Positions 1 through 8,973 of a stretch of 64,000 nucleotides of DNA are shown piece by piece. A program made the translations under genes and the position numbers. Numbering within the stretch: position 1 is the first letter of the stretch; each line of letters starts with the position of its first letter. The notes beneath the pieces are model-generated. The model was given only the letters and a program-made list of their open reading frames with translations, was not told the origin of the DNA and made no database searches. The stretch comes from Polyangium fumosum (GTDB lineage: Bacteria; Myxococcota_A; Polyangia; Polyangiales; Polyangiaceae), in assembly GCF_005144585.1 (NCBI RefSeq), contig NZ_SSMQ01000001.1, positions 372,001 to 436,000 on the forward strand, written 5' to 3'.

Positions 1-820
1 TGTCGTCCGGCGCGAGGGTCAGGAAGTGAAAAGGGCGAATCGAGGGGCCGTCGAAGAGGTCGCGGAACATCTGCCGCTCCTTCGGGCGCAGCCGATGCCG
101 CGGGCCTCCGCCGCCGCCACAGACGACGAAATGGCGGCCCTCCCGGACGAAATGCTCGTAGGCGTGCACGTGCCCCGAGAGCATCAAGACGGCCTTGCGG
201 GAACGGAAAAATGCGGGGACGAACGCGCGCTGGGTGCGCGCCGATGGACCGGTGACGGTGCCATTCGTGAACGGCGGGTGGTGGACGAGCACGAGAATGC
301 CCCGCACGTCCGGATCGGCGTCGAGGCGGGCGAGCATTTCGTTATAAAAGAGCGATTGTTCGTCCCATTGCCGTGAGGGCATGAAGAGCCGGTTCGAATC
401 GAGCGCGACGATGCCGAGGGGCCCGAGGCGCGCCGTGTAGAACCGGCTTCCTTCGAGCCGGGGGAAACGCGAAAAATAATGGCGGAGCCCCCGCGGCCCG
501 ATCGACCAGCAATCGTGGTTGCCGAGGATCGGCAAGAGCTCGACGCCCGCGGCGCGGAGCGGCTCGACCAGCCGATCGAAAAACGCCCAGGCCCGGGACG
601 AGGCGCCGAGGAAGACGTGATCGCCGAGCAGGAGCGTGGCGTCGGGGCGCGCCGCGGTGAGCGCCGCGAGGATGCCCGTCCGCTCGGCGTCGTTCTGCTC
701 GGCGCGCCGGAAGAGGCGCTCGACGAGGGCCGTGCGTTGCAGATCGGAGACGACGGCGACGCGCCCGCCCTCGCGGAGAGGGACGACGATCGGTGCCGCG
801 CGTGTCGGGGCAGGGGCCAT
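1..820 (-). CDS. Calcineurin-like metallophosphoesterase, 3' end outside window
   Basis: This gene runs off the left edge, so only its first 273 codons are visible. The protein shows the ordered metal-binding motifs of calcineurin-like phosphoesterases: VVSDLQ (in place of the usual GDxH), LLLGDH, PILGNHD, LVHHPPF and the late SGHVHAYEH. Family members use a dinuclear metal centre to hydrolyse phosphomonoesters or phosphodiesters; the substrate cannot be read here. The chosen ATG lies 82 bases from the divergent EI24-like gene, so the gap probably holds both promoters. The first motif is atypical (SDLQ, no His), which may reduce binding of one metal. No signal peptide is visible at the N-terminus, so a cytoplasmic location is inferred. 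Confidence 0.85.
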   Translation of the reverse strand, partial: MAPAPTRAAPIVVPLREGGRVAVVSDLQRTALVERLFRRAEQNDAERTGILAALTAARPDATLLLGDHVFLGASSRAWAFFDRLVEPLRAAGVELLPILGNHDCWSIGPRGLRHYFSRFPRLEGSRFYTARLGPLGIVALDSNRLFMPSRQWDEQSLFYNEMLARLDADPDVRGILVLVHHPPFTNGTVTGPSARTQRAFVPAFFRSRKAVLMLSGHVHAYEHFVREGRHFVVCGGGGGPRHRLRPKERQMFRDLFDGPSIRPFHFLTLAPDD

Positions 821-901
821 GGGCGAGGGGAGGCATCCTAGCGCGCGCCTCGCGCGGAAGCCGTTGACCAGATGCCCGCGCGCTGGGACGTTCGTAGCCG
901 A

Positions 902-1729
902 ATGATCACCCCCGATGCATCCGGCGTCCCCGCCGCGCCCGTCCAGGGCCCGTCCGCAGCGCTCGTCCCGTTCGAACGCCCTGGCTTCGGCGCGGGCCTC
1001 AAGGCGGTGCTCGGCGGATACGGCTACCTCTTCCGCACGCCGGATCTCTGGCCGCTCGCGCTCGTCCCCACGGGCATCGCGCTCGTGCTCTCGATCGTGC
1101 TCGGCATCTCCGGCGTGAAGCTCGCGCCTGCGCTCGTCGCGCTGATCGTGAAGGAGCCCGGGACAGGCGCGCTGTGGACGGTGCTCGGCTTCGTGCTGCA
1201 AGTTCTCTCGGTCGTGGTGATGCTCGTGGCCGCGCTCGCGACCTCGTTCGCGGTCGCGAAGCCGCTCTCGGGGCCCGCGCTCGAGCGGATGGTGCGGCGC
1301 GCCGAAGCCGATATGGGCGCACCCACGTGGCCCGAGGTCGGGCTCCTCGACGACATGTGGCGCGCGCTGCAGTCGTCGCTCGTGGCGCTCGCGGTCACCG
1401 CGCCGATCCTCATCATGCTCGGCCTCCTGAGCTTCTTCTTCGCGCCGATGAGCGTCGTCGCGTTCCCGCTCCAGCTCGCGGTGGCGGCGCTCGGGGGAGC
1501 GTGGGATCTCTGCGATTGCCCGCTCTCGATTCGCGGCGTGCCCGTGGGCGCGCGCATCGACTTCGTGCGCCGGAACATCGGCGCCGTGATGGGCTTCGGC
1601 TTCGGGCTCGCGTTGCTCTCGTTCCTGCCGTGCACGCTGCTCATCGTGCTGCCGGCCGGCGTCCTCGGCGCGGCGCGGCTCGTGGTCCTGCTGGAGCGAT
1701 ACGAGGCCGCGGGACAGCAGCCGCGCTGA
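902..1729 (+). CDS. EI24/CysZ-like integral membrane protein
   Basis: The protein has about 275 residues with at least four hydrophobic stretches: near residues 35-60, 80-110, 155-190 and 225-260. Between them lie short loops such as the conserved-looking WDLCDCPLSIRG segment. This layout, and the FGAGLKAVLGGYGYLFRTPDLWPLALVP opening split over loop and helix, fit the EI24/CysZ family. Some members import sulfate; others have no known role. I start at the ATG at 902, which directly precedes the conserved part, rather than an in-frame ATG 30 bases upstream. The gene is followed 60 bases later by hemE on the same strand and may be cotranscribed, but nothing ties its function to haem. Transport of an anion is only a family-based guess. 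Confidence 0.75.
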   Translation: MITPDASGVPAAPVQGPSAALVPFERPGFGAGLKAVLGGYGYLFRTPDLWPLALVPTGIALVLSIVLGISGVKLAPALVALIVKEPGTGALWTVLGFVLQVLSVVVMLVAALATSFAVAKPLSGPALERMVRRAEADMGAPTWPEVGLLDDMWRALQSSLVALAVTAPILIMLGLLSFFFAPMSVVAFPLQLAVAALGGAWDLCDCPLSIRGVPVGARIDFVRRNIGAVMGFGFGLALLSFLPCTLLIVLPAGVLGAARLVVLLERYEAAGQQPR

Positions 1730-1789
1730 GCTTCGGCGGGCCGCGCTTCGTCGTTGCCACGGGCGGGGCCCGAGGTCACTGTTTGGGCC

Positions 1790-2824
1790 ATGTTCGATCG
1801 GTTTTTGCGCGCCTGCCGTCGCGAGAAGACGGACGTCACGCCCGTCTGGTTCATGCGACAGGCCGGCCGCTACATGGCGGAGTACCGCGCGCTTCGCGAA
1901 AAACACACGCTGCTCGAGATCTGCAAGACGCCGGAGCTCGCGCTCGAGGTCACGCTGCAGCCGCTGCGGCTCGGTGTCGACGCCGCCATCCTGTTCGCGG
2001 ACATCCTCCTGCCGCTCGAACCGATGGGCGCGCCGTTCTCGTTCGAGAAGGGCGAGGGCCCCGTGATCCACGCGCCGGTGCGCGACCGCGCGGACATCGA
2101 TCGGATGCGCGTCTTCGAGCCGGAAGAAGGGCTCGGCTACGTGCTCGAAGCGATTCGCCTGATCCGGCGCGAGCTCGACGGCAAGACGCCGCTCATCGGC
2201 TTCGCGGGCGCGCCGTTCACGATGGCGAGTTACCTCGTCGAGGGCGGCAAATCGTCGGACTACTTCCGCACGAAGCAGCTCATGTGGGGCGACCCCGCGT
2301 CGTTCTCGTTGCTCATGAGCAAGATCTCCGAGGTCGTGCGGCGTTACCTGCACGCGCAGGTCGAGGCCGGCGCGCAGGCCGTGCAGCTCTTCGACTCGTG
2401 GATCGGCGCGCTCTCGCCCGAAGACTACCGGACGCACGTCGCGCCGCACGTGAAGAACATCCTGCAGAGCATCGAGACGACGGGCGTGCCGGTGATCCAC
2501 TTCGGCACGAACACGTCGACGCTGCTCGAAGCGCAGCGCGATTGCGGAGGCACGGTGATCGGCGTGGACTGGCGTTTGCCGCTCGGCGAGGCGTGGAAGC
2601 GCATCGGCTACGATCACGCGATCCAGGGCAACCTCGATCCGCTCCTGCTTTGCGCTCCGCCCGACGTGGCCGCGGCGCGCGCGCGGGCCGTGCTCGCGGA
2701 GGCCGCCGGCAGGCCGGGGCACATCTTCAACCTGGGGCATGGGATCGTGCCGCAGACACCGGTCGATCACGTGAAGGCGCTCGTCGACGTGATCCACGCC
2801 TACCGGCACGAGGGCGCGGCGTGA
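1790..2824 (+). CDS. hemE: Uroporphyrinogen decarboxylase
   Basis: HemE removes four carboxyl groups from uroporphyrinogen III to give coproporphyrinogen III in cytoplasmic haem synthesis. The 344-residue length is normal. Hallmarks are the N-terminal VWFMRQAGRYMAEYRALR segment (catalytic loop with Arg), GFAGAPFTMASYL, LFDSWIGALSPEDY, the substrate-site GNLDP and the C-terminal FNLGHGIVPQTPVDHV. I start at the ATG of MFDRFLRA; an upstream in-frame ATG would add twelve residues unlike the family. Its stop overlaps the GTG start of hemG by four bases (GTGA), so the two haem enzymes are probably translationally coupled. No other haem gene is nearby in the window. Confidence 0.95.
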   Translation: MFDRFLRACRREKTDVTPVWFMRQAGRYMAEYRALREKHTLLEICKTPELALEVTLQPLRLGVDAAILFADILLPLEPMGAPFSFEKGEGPVIHAPVRDRADIDRMRVFEPEEGLGYVLEAIRLIRRELDGKTPLIGFAGAPFTMASYLVEGGKSSDYFRTKQLMWGDPASFSLLMSKISEVVRRYLHAQVEAGAQAVQLFDSWIGALSPEDYRTHVAPHVKNILQSIETTGVPVIHFGTNTSTLLEAQRDCGGTVIGVDWRLPLGEAWKRIGYDHAIQGNLDPLLLCAPPDVAAARARAVLAEAAGRPGHIFNLGHGIVPQTPVDHVKALVDVIHAYRHEGAA

Positions 2825-4257
2825 CGGCTCGCCGCGTCGTCGTGGTCGGCGGCGGCGTGACCGGGCTCGTCGTCGCCTACCGCTTGCTCTCCGCGCAAAA
2901 AGGTCCGCGATGCGAGGTCACGCTGCTCGAATCGCGGGCGCGGCTCGGCGGCAACATCCAGACCGAGCGCGAAGGCGGGTTCGTGATCGACGGCGGGCCC
3001 GACTCGTTCGTCGCCGCCAAGCCCTTCGCCACGGATCTCTGCAAGGAGCTCGGCCTCGGCGAGCGGCTCATCGGGACGACGCCGAAGAACCGTCGCGTGT
3101 ACATCCCGCGCCGCGGCGCGCTGCACACGATGCCCGAGGGGCTCGTGCTCGCGGTGCCCACGCGCTTCTTGCCGTTCGCGCGGACGCCGCTCTTCAGCCT
3201 GCCGGGCAAGGCCCGGATGGCGCTCGACCTCGTCTTGCCGCAGCGCCCGAGGGAAAAAGGCGACGAGTCGATCGGAAGTTTTTTGCGCAGGCGCCTCGGC
3301 GCGGAGGCGCTCGACGTGCTCGGTGAGCCGCTGCTCGGCGGCATCTACGCGGGCGACGTCGACCTGCTCAGCATTCGCAGCACCTTCCCGCAGCTCGCCG
3401 ACCTCGAAGATCGCTACGGCAGCCTGATCCGCGGCGCGCTCGCCGAGCGCCGGAAAAAGCCGGCGACGAAGGGACCACCGCCGAGCCCGTTCCATTCGCT
3501 CCTCGGGGGCATGGGCGAGCTCATCGAGGCGCTCGCCCGGCGCATCGAGAAGGCGGGCGGCGACATCCGCGTGGGCGCGCCCGTCGTGTCGGTCGAGCGT
3601 TCGAGCGGCGCGGAGGCGAACGCCCCTCCGCGCTGGGTCGTGCGGTACGGCGCGCGGGACGGGCAGACCGAGTCGATCGAGGCCGACGACGTGGTGATGG
3701 CGGCGCCCGCGCACGCGGCGGCGAGCGCGCTCGGCGAGATCGACGCGGAGCTCGGCGCGCTCCTCCGCGGCATCCCGTACGTCTCGACGGGCACCGTCGT
3801 CCTCGCGTACGCGCGGCCCGACGTCCCGCACCCGCTCGACGCGGTGGGCATGGTCATCCCGAAGGACGAGCGGCGTCGTATCCTCGCGGCGACGTTCATC
3901 TCCAGCAAGTGGGCGGGACGCGCCCCGCAGGATGCGGCGCTCGTGCGCGTGTTCGTGGGTGGGCACCGGGATCCCGGCGCGCTCGCGTCGAGCGACGAGG
4001 CGCTCGTGTCGCTCGCGCGTGAGGAGCTCGGCTCGCTCCTCGGTATCCGCGCCGCGCCCATGCTCGCGCGCGTTTTCCGCTACGAGCAGGCGAACGCGCA
4101 GCCGATCGTGGGGCACGCGGCGCGGGTGTGGCGGATCCGCGACATCGCGCGCAGGTTCCCCGGCCTCCACTTCGCGGGCGCTGCGTTCGACGGCGTCGGC
4201 ATCCCCGACTGTGTGCGGCAGGCGAACGAGGCGGCGGCGGCCGTCGCGGCGCGCTGA
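2821..4257 (+). CDS. hemG: Protoporphyrinogen oxidase, oxygen-dependent HemY/PPO type
   Basis: This 478-residue FAD enzyme oxidises protoporphyrinogen IX to protoporphyrin IX. The N-terminus carries the dinucleotide-binding VVVVGGGVTGL motif followed by LLESRARLGGNIQTE and FVIDGGPDSF, typical of the amine-oxidase/PPO fold. GEPLLGGIYAGD and HSLLGGMGEL are PPO landmarks, and the C-terminus ends with HFAGAAFDGVGIPDCV, the FAD-contacting segment. The GTG start overlaps the end of hemE. The architecture is that of the oxygen-dependent enzyme known from Myxococcus, not the small flavodoxin-like HemG of E. coli, so the symbol follows the PPO usage. It acts in or at the cytoplasmic membrane. Confidence 0.93.
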   Translation: MTARRVVVVGGGVTGLVVAYRLLSAQKGPRCEVTLLESRARLGGNIQTEREGGFVIDGGPDSFVAAKPFATDLCKELGLGERLIGTTPKNRRVYIPRRGALHTMPEGLVLAVPTRFLPFARTPLFSLPGKARMALDLVLPQRPREKGDESIGSFLRRRLGAEALDVLGEPLLGGIYAGDVDLLSIRSTFPQLADLEDRYGSLIRGALAERRKKPATKGPPPSPFHSLLGGMGELIEALARRIEKAGGDIRVGAPVVSVERSSGAEANAPPRWVVRYGARDGQTESIEADDVVMAAPAHAAASALGEIDAELGALLRGIPYVSTGTVVLAYARPDVPHPLDAVGMVIPKDERRRILAATFISSKWAGRAPQDAALVRVFVGGHRDPGALASSDEALVSLAREELGSLLGIRAAPMLARVFRYEQANAQPIVGHAARVWRIRDIARRFPGLHFAGAAFDGVGIPDCVRQANEAAAAVAAR

Positions 4258-4286
4258 GTTTCGCCTATACTTCCGGGCACGCGGAG

Positions 4287-5138
4287 ATGTGCGAGTTACT
4301 CGGGATGGAGTGCAACGTCCCCACGGACATCGTCTTCTCGTTCTCTGGCTTGTGCCAGCGAGGCGGGAAGACGGGCCCGCATGCGGACGGCTGGGGCCTG
4401 TCGTTTTACGAGGGGTACGCCGCGCGTGTGTTCCTCGAACCGACGTCGGCGTGCGCGAGCCCGCTCGCGCGGTTCCTCGGGCAAAACCCGATCAAGACGA
4501 TGCTGGCGATCGGCCACGTCCGCAAGCGGACGCGCGGGCCCACGAGCCTCGCGAACACGCACCCGTTCGTGCGTGAGCTTTGGGGCCGGCACTGGGTCTT
4601 CGCGCACAACGGCACGCTGCCGCGCGTGCGCCAGCGCAAGCTCGGCCGCTTCACCCCGATCGGCACGACCGACAGCGAGTACGCCTTCTGCGTCCTGCTC
4701 GAAGAGCTGCGCCGCACGTTCGACGATTATCCGCGCAGGCCGAGCGAGCTCTGGCGGGTCGTGGCGGACGCCGGCGCGCGTATCGCGAAAGACGGCACGT
4801 TCAACTTTCTGCTCGGGGATGGGCGGCACCTGTTTGCCCGTTGCGGCACGCGGCTCTGCTACATCATCCGAAAGGCGCCGTTTGGCCTCGCGCACCTCGC
4901 GGACGACGACCTCGCGGTCGACTTCTCGGCCGTGACCACGCCGCGTGATCGCGTGGCGGTCGTGGCGACGGCGCCGCTCACGAAGAACGAGACGTGGACG
5001 CAGGGCAAACCCGGGGAATTGTGGGTCTTCGACCACGGCCGGCTGCTCGCGACGTTGCCGTCGGGCACGCCGGATCGGCGGCCCGCGCGGGCCGAACGCG
5101 AGCTACGCGCGAGCGCGGCGCGAGACCTCACGGCTTGA
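4287..5138 (+). CDS. Class II glutamine amidotransferase, YafJ-like
   Basis: The protein begins Met-Cys, and Cys2 is the expected N-terminal nucleophile after Met removal. Further class II glutaminase features follow: HADGWGLSFY, LAIGHVRKRT, the NTHPFVRELWGRHWVFAHNG segment divided around the active site, and GTTDSEYAFCVLLEEL. At 283 residues it is a stand-alone glutaminase domain of the YafJ/Gat_II type, not a fused synthase. The true amide acceptor is unknown. The start is fixed by the Cys at position 2; the gene begins 29 bases after hemG, so cotranscription with the haem genes is possible. The last bases overlap an antisense stop codon of a dubious reading frame described separately. Confidence 0.87.
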   Translation: MCELLGMECNVPTDIVFSFSGLCQRGGKTGPHADGWGLSFYEGYAARVFLEPTSACASPLARFLGQNPIKTMLAIGHVRKRTRGPTSLANTHPFVRELWGRHWVFAHNGTLPRVRQRKLGRFTPIGTTDSEYAFCVLLEELRRTFDDYPRRPSELWRVVADAGARIAKDGTFNFLLGDGRHLFARCGTRLCYIIRKAPFGLAHLADDDLAVDFSAVTTPRDRVAVVATAPLTKNETWTQGKPGELWVFDHGRLLATLPSGTPDRRPARAERELRASAARDLTA

Positions 5139-5459
5139 GCGGCTTCTTCGCGTCGTATGGGCGCACGGGTCCGTCGCTGCTGTCCGGGCCACGCGCCTTG
5201 CATTCGTACAATCGCCGCACAACAATGTCGCAAACCTCGCCGTGGAGCCTCGGCAACCAGGCCCCGGAGACGAGACACGGCAAGGACGAAACCCAGTAAT
5301 CGAATTCACCTTGACGCCTGTGCGGGGGGATGGATACGCTGAAGCTGGAAGATCGGCTGGATCCGGGTGATTGAGCTTGGAACGGGCCGCTTCCGAGGGG
5401 CCCCCCTTCGATTGCTTCCCGACGTAACCGAAGTAGCAGGCAGACCGGGCTGAAACCGC
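5139..5459. other. 321-bp gap upstream of the FHA-GGDEF gene
   Basis: No convincing gene lies here. The minus strand has an open frame that ends at 5128 and, over its last 55 codons, looks coding (ends YDAKKPLKP), but it has no ATG or GTG start with a ribosome site in the right place. The segment from about 5190 to 5320 is visibly less GC-rich than the flanking genes, as expected for promoter or decayed DNA. It probably contains the promoter of the downstream GTG-started cyclase gene; I could not identify a convincing -35/-10 pair. Confidence 0.4.
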
Positions 5460-6365
<906 letters not shown>

Positions 6366-6447
6366 CCCCGAGGTCCTTGGTTCCGAGGGGACGCTCGTGT
6401 CCAGTCCACCGCTGCTCGCCGCGCTCGTGCGTGCTAGTTGAAACGTC

Positions 6448-7797
6448 ATGCCCCTGAGCGAGTTTCCCGCCCCCGCAGAGGAACTGACGGGTGATCAGCT
6501 CCCCGAGATCCGTGTGCCGCCTCCGGGCCCTGCGTCGCGTAGCCTCCTCGGCAGGCTCGAACGCGTCGAGTGCCCGGCGTTCGGCACGCGGCGCAAGACC
6601 CGCGAGGAGACGAGCGGCGCAGAGATGGCGCCGATCGTGCTCGCCTCGGGGAAGGGCGCGAACCTGTTCGACGTCGATGGCAACCGCTACGTCGACCTCG
6701 TGGCCGGCTTCGGATCGCTCCTGCTCGGGCACGGCGCGACGAGCGTGACGCGCGCGATCGAGGCGCAGTCCGATCGGCTCATCCAGGCGCTCGGCGACGT
6801 GTACGCCGCCGACATCAAGGTCGCGCTGCTCGAACGGCTCGCGTCGTTGCATCCAGGCGTGTCGCCGCGCGTCCTGCTCTGCCAGAGCGGCAGTGACGCC
6901 ATCACGGCCGCGCTGAAGACAGTGACGCTCGCCACGGGCAAACCCGGCGTCGTCGCCTTCGAGGGCGCGTACCACGGCCTCGGATACGGGCCGCTCGCCG
7001 CGCTCGGGCTGCGCGAGAGTTATCGCGAGCCGTTCCACCACCAGCTCAACCCGCACGTCTCGTTTGCGCCGTATCCCGTGGCGGAGGGCGATCTCGATCG
7101 CTCCCTCGGCGCCGTGGAGAAGGCGCTCGCGGCCGGCAACGTCGGCGCGGTGCTGGTCGAGCCGATCCTCGGCCGCGGCGGCATCATCGTGCCGCCCGAG
7201 CGGTTCTTGCGGGACCTTTGCGAGCTCGCGCATCGGCACGGCGCGCTCGTCATCGCCGACGAGATCTGGACCGGTCTCGGTCGTTCGGGCTCGATGGTGC
7301 GATCGACGGCCACGGGCGCTGCGATCGACGTGCTCGTGTTCGGCAAGGGCCTCGGCGGAGGCTTGCCGATCGCGGCGTGCATCGCGGCCGACGAGGTCAT
7401 GCAGGCGTGGGCGCGCGAGGGCGAAGTCGTGCACACGTCCACGCACGCGGGTGCGCCGCTCGCGTGCGCGACGGCGATCGCCACGCTCGACTCGCTCCGG
7501 TTCCGGCAGCTCGTCAACAAGACGCGTGAGATCGGCGCGCGAACGAAGGAGTACCTCACGGCGGTGCTCGCGGGCGCGCCGGGCGTCGTCGAGGTGCGCG
7601 GCGAGGGCTTGATGCTCGGCGTCGCGTTCGAGAGCGGGGCGCTCGCTTTGCAGACGATGCGGCGCATGCTCGAAGCCGGGTACGTGGTGATCACGGGCGG
7701 TCAGAAGGGCGAGGTGATCACCTGGACGCCGCCGCTCACGATCGCCGAGGAGCAGCTCACGGCGGCGGCGAACGCGATGAAGGCGTCGCTCGCCTGA
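6448..7797 (+). CDS. Class III (omega-type) PLP-dependent aminotransferase
   Basis: This 449-residue fold-type I aminotransferase has the class III pattern: LFDVDGNRYVDLVAGFGSLLLGH, CQSGSDAITAALK, FEGAYHGL, LVEPILGRGG, VIADEIWTGLGRSG with the cofactor Asp, and the PLP-binding lysine K300 in VFGKGLGGGLPIAA. Relatives transfer amino groups to or from omega carbons or aldehydes (4-aminobutyrate, diamines, alkylamines). About 60 residues precede the fold proper. It is followed after 60 bases by LuxE- and LuxC-like genes on the same strand. LuxC makes aldehydes, so this enzyme could convert a long-chain aldehyde into an amine; that role is inference from context. A glutamate-1-semialdehyde mutase assignment seems less likely because neighbours are not tetrapyrrole genes. 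Confidence 0.88.
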   Translation: MPLSEFPAPAEELTGDQLPEIRVPPPGPASRSLLGRLERVECPAFGTRRKTREETSGAEMAPIVLASGKGANLFDVDGNRYVDLVAGFGSLLLGHGATSVTRAIEAQSDRLIQALGDVYAADIKVALLERLASLHPGVSPRVLLCQSGSDAITAALKTVTLATGKPGVVAFEGAYHGLGYGPLAALGLRESYREPFHHQLNPHVSFAPYPVAEGDLDRSLGAVEKALAAGNVGAVLVEPILGRGGIIVPPERFLRDLCELAHRHGALVIADEIWTGLGRSGSMVRSTATGAAIDVLVFGKGLGGGLPIAACIAADEVMQAWAREGEVVHTSTHAGAPLACATAIATLDSLRFRQLVNKTREIGARTKEYLTAVLAGAPGVVEVRGEGLMLGVAFESGALALQTMRRMLEAGYVVITGGQKGEVITWTPPLTIAEEQLTAAANAMKASLA

Positions 7798-7857
7798 CGG
7801 CTCGCACGAAGGCCGCTCGCTTGGCGGCCTTGCCTCGCTCCTGCTAGGAATCGCCGC

Positions 7858-8973
7858 GTGACGGTCCGGCCTACGAGCGAAGCGCTGCATGGGCGCGTGC
7901 GGGCGTTCGTCGAGGGGATCTTGCGCGGCGCGCCGCCCGAGCCCTTCGACGACCTCGCGCTCGCGCTCGCGCGTTTCCAGGCCGCGCACGTGCCTGCCCT
8001 CGGGCGCCTCGTCCGCGCGCGAGGCATCGACCTCGCGAGCGCGCGCGACGCTGCCGTGATCCCCGCGCTGCCTTGTGACGTCTTCCGGCTCGCGCGCATC
8101 GCCGCGCACGCGCCCGACGAAGACACGCTCGTGTTTCGGACGAGCGGCACGTCCCAGGGCAAGGAAGCGCGCGGGGAGCACCCGTTCCGCACAACCGCCA
8201 CGTACGAGCTCGTCGCACTTCGTTGGGGCGAACGGATGCTTTGGCCCGATCGTCAAGACCTCGGCGTCCTCGTGCTCGCGCCGTCCGTCGAGGAGGTCGC
8301 CGACTCGTCGCTCGGCTTCATGCTCGATCTCTTCACCCGCGAGCTCGGCGGCCCTGTGAGCTTCCACGTGCGCGGCGGCGTGCTCGACATCGACGGCGTG
8401 GCGCGCGCCGCGGCCGAAGCACGCGCCGCAGGCAGGCCCGCGCTCGTGCTCGGCGCATCGTTCGCGTTCGTGCACCTGCTCGACGGCGCCGGGGCGCGGG
8501 ATCTCTCGCTCCCGCCGGGCAGCCGCGTCATGCAGACCGGCGGCTTCAAAGGTCGCTCGCGCGAAGTCGAGCCGACCGAGCTCCGGCGCGCGATGGCCTC
8601 CCTGTTCGCCGTCCCCGAGGCTCACATCGTGGGCGAGTACGGCATGACCGAGCTTTCGAGCCAGCTCTATGAAGGCACGCTCGCCGCCGCGCTCGGCGCT
8701 CGTTCCCCGGCGCGGCATGGCGTGTACGCGCCGCCGCCGTGGATGCGCGTGACCGCCTGCGAGCCCACGACGCTCGCGCCGCTCTCGCTGGGCGAGACGG
8801 GCATCCTGCGGTTCGTCGATCTCGCGAACGTCGACTCGTCCGTGGCGATCCAGACGTCGGACCTCGGGCGCGTGACCGACGAGGGGGTCGAGCTCTTCGG
8901 CCGCGCGCCGGGCGCCACGCCGCGCGGATGCTCGCTCGCGATCGACGAGGTTCTCTCGCGCGGTTCGTCATGA
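7858..8973 (+). CDS. LuxE-like acyl-protein synthetase
   Basis: This 371-residue protein resembles LuxE, the ATP-dependent acyl-protein synthetase of the bacterial fatty acid reductase complex, which activates a fatty acid as acyl-AMP and passes it to the reductase. Visible landmarks are the nucleotide-binding loop LVFRTSGTSQGK near residues 89-101, the following HPFRTTATYE segment, MQTGGFKGRSREV and the GEYGMTELSSQLYEG motif shared with adenylate-forming enzymes. The start is GTG. The stop overlaps the ATG of the LuxC-like gene by four bases (ATGA), so the two are translationally coupled, as expected for a two-subunit enzyme. No luxA or luxB is near, so a role in luminescence is not supported. 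Confidence 0.82.
   Translation: MTVRPTSEALHGRVRAFVEGILRGAPPEPFDDLALALARFQAAHVPALGRLVRARGIDLASARDAAVIPALPCDVFRLARIAAHAPDEDTLVFRTSGTSQGKEARGEHPFRTTATYELVALRWGERMLWPDRQDLGVLVLAPSVEEVADSSLGFMLDLFTRELGGPVSFHVRGGVLDIDGVARAAAEARAAGRPALVLGASFAFVHLLDGAGARDLSLPPGSRVMQTGGFKGRSREVEPTELRRAMASLFAVPEAHIVGEYGMTELSSQLYEGTLAAALGARSPARHGVYAPPPWMRVTACEPTTLAPLSLGETGILRFVDLANVDSSVAIQTSDLGRVTDEGVELFGRAPGATPRGCSLAIDEVLSRGSS

Noticed and set aside
5377-5393. Sigma-54 promoter (TTGGAACGGGCCGCTT) before the GGDEF gene
   Set aside because: The distance between the GG and GC elements is two bases short of what sigma-54 requires.
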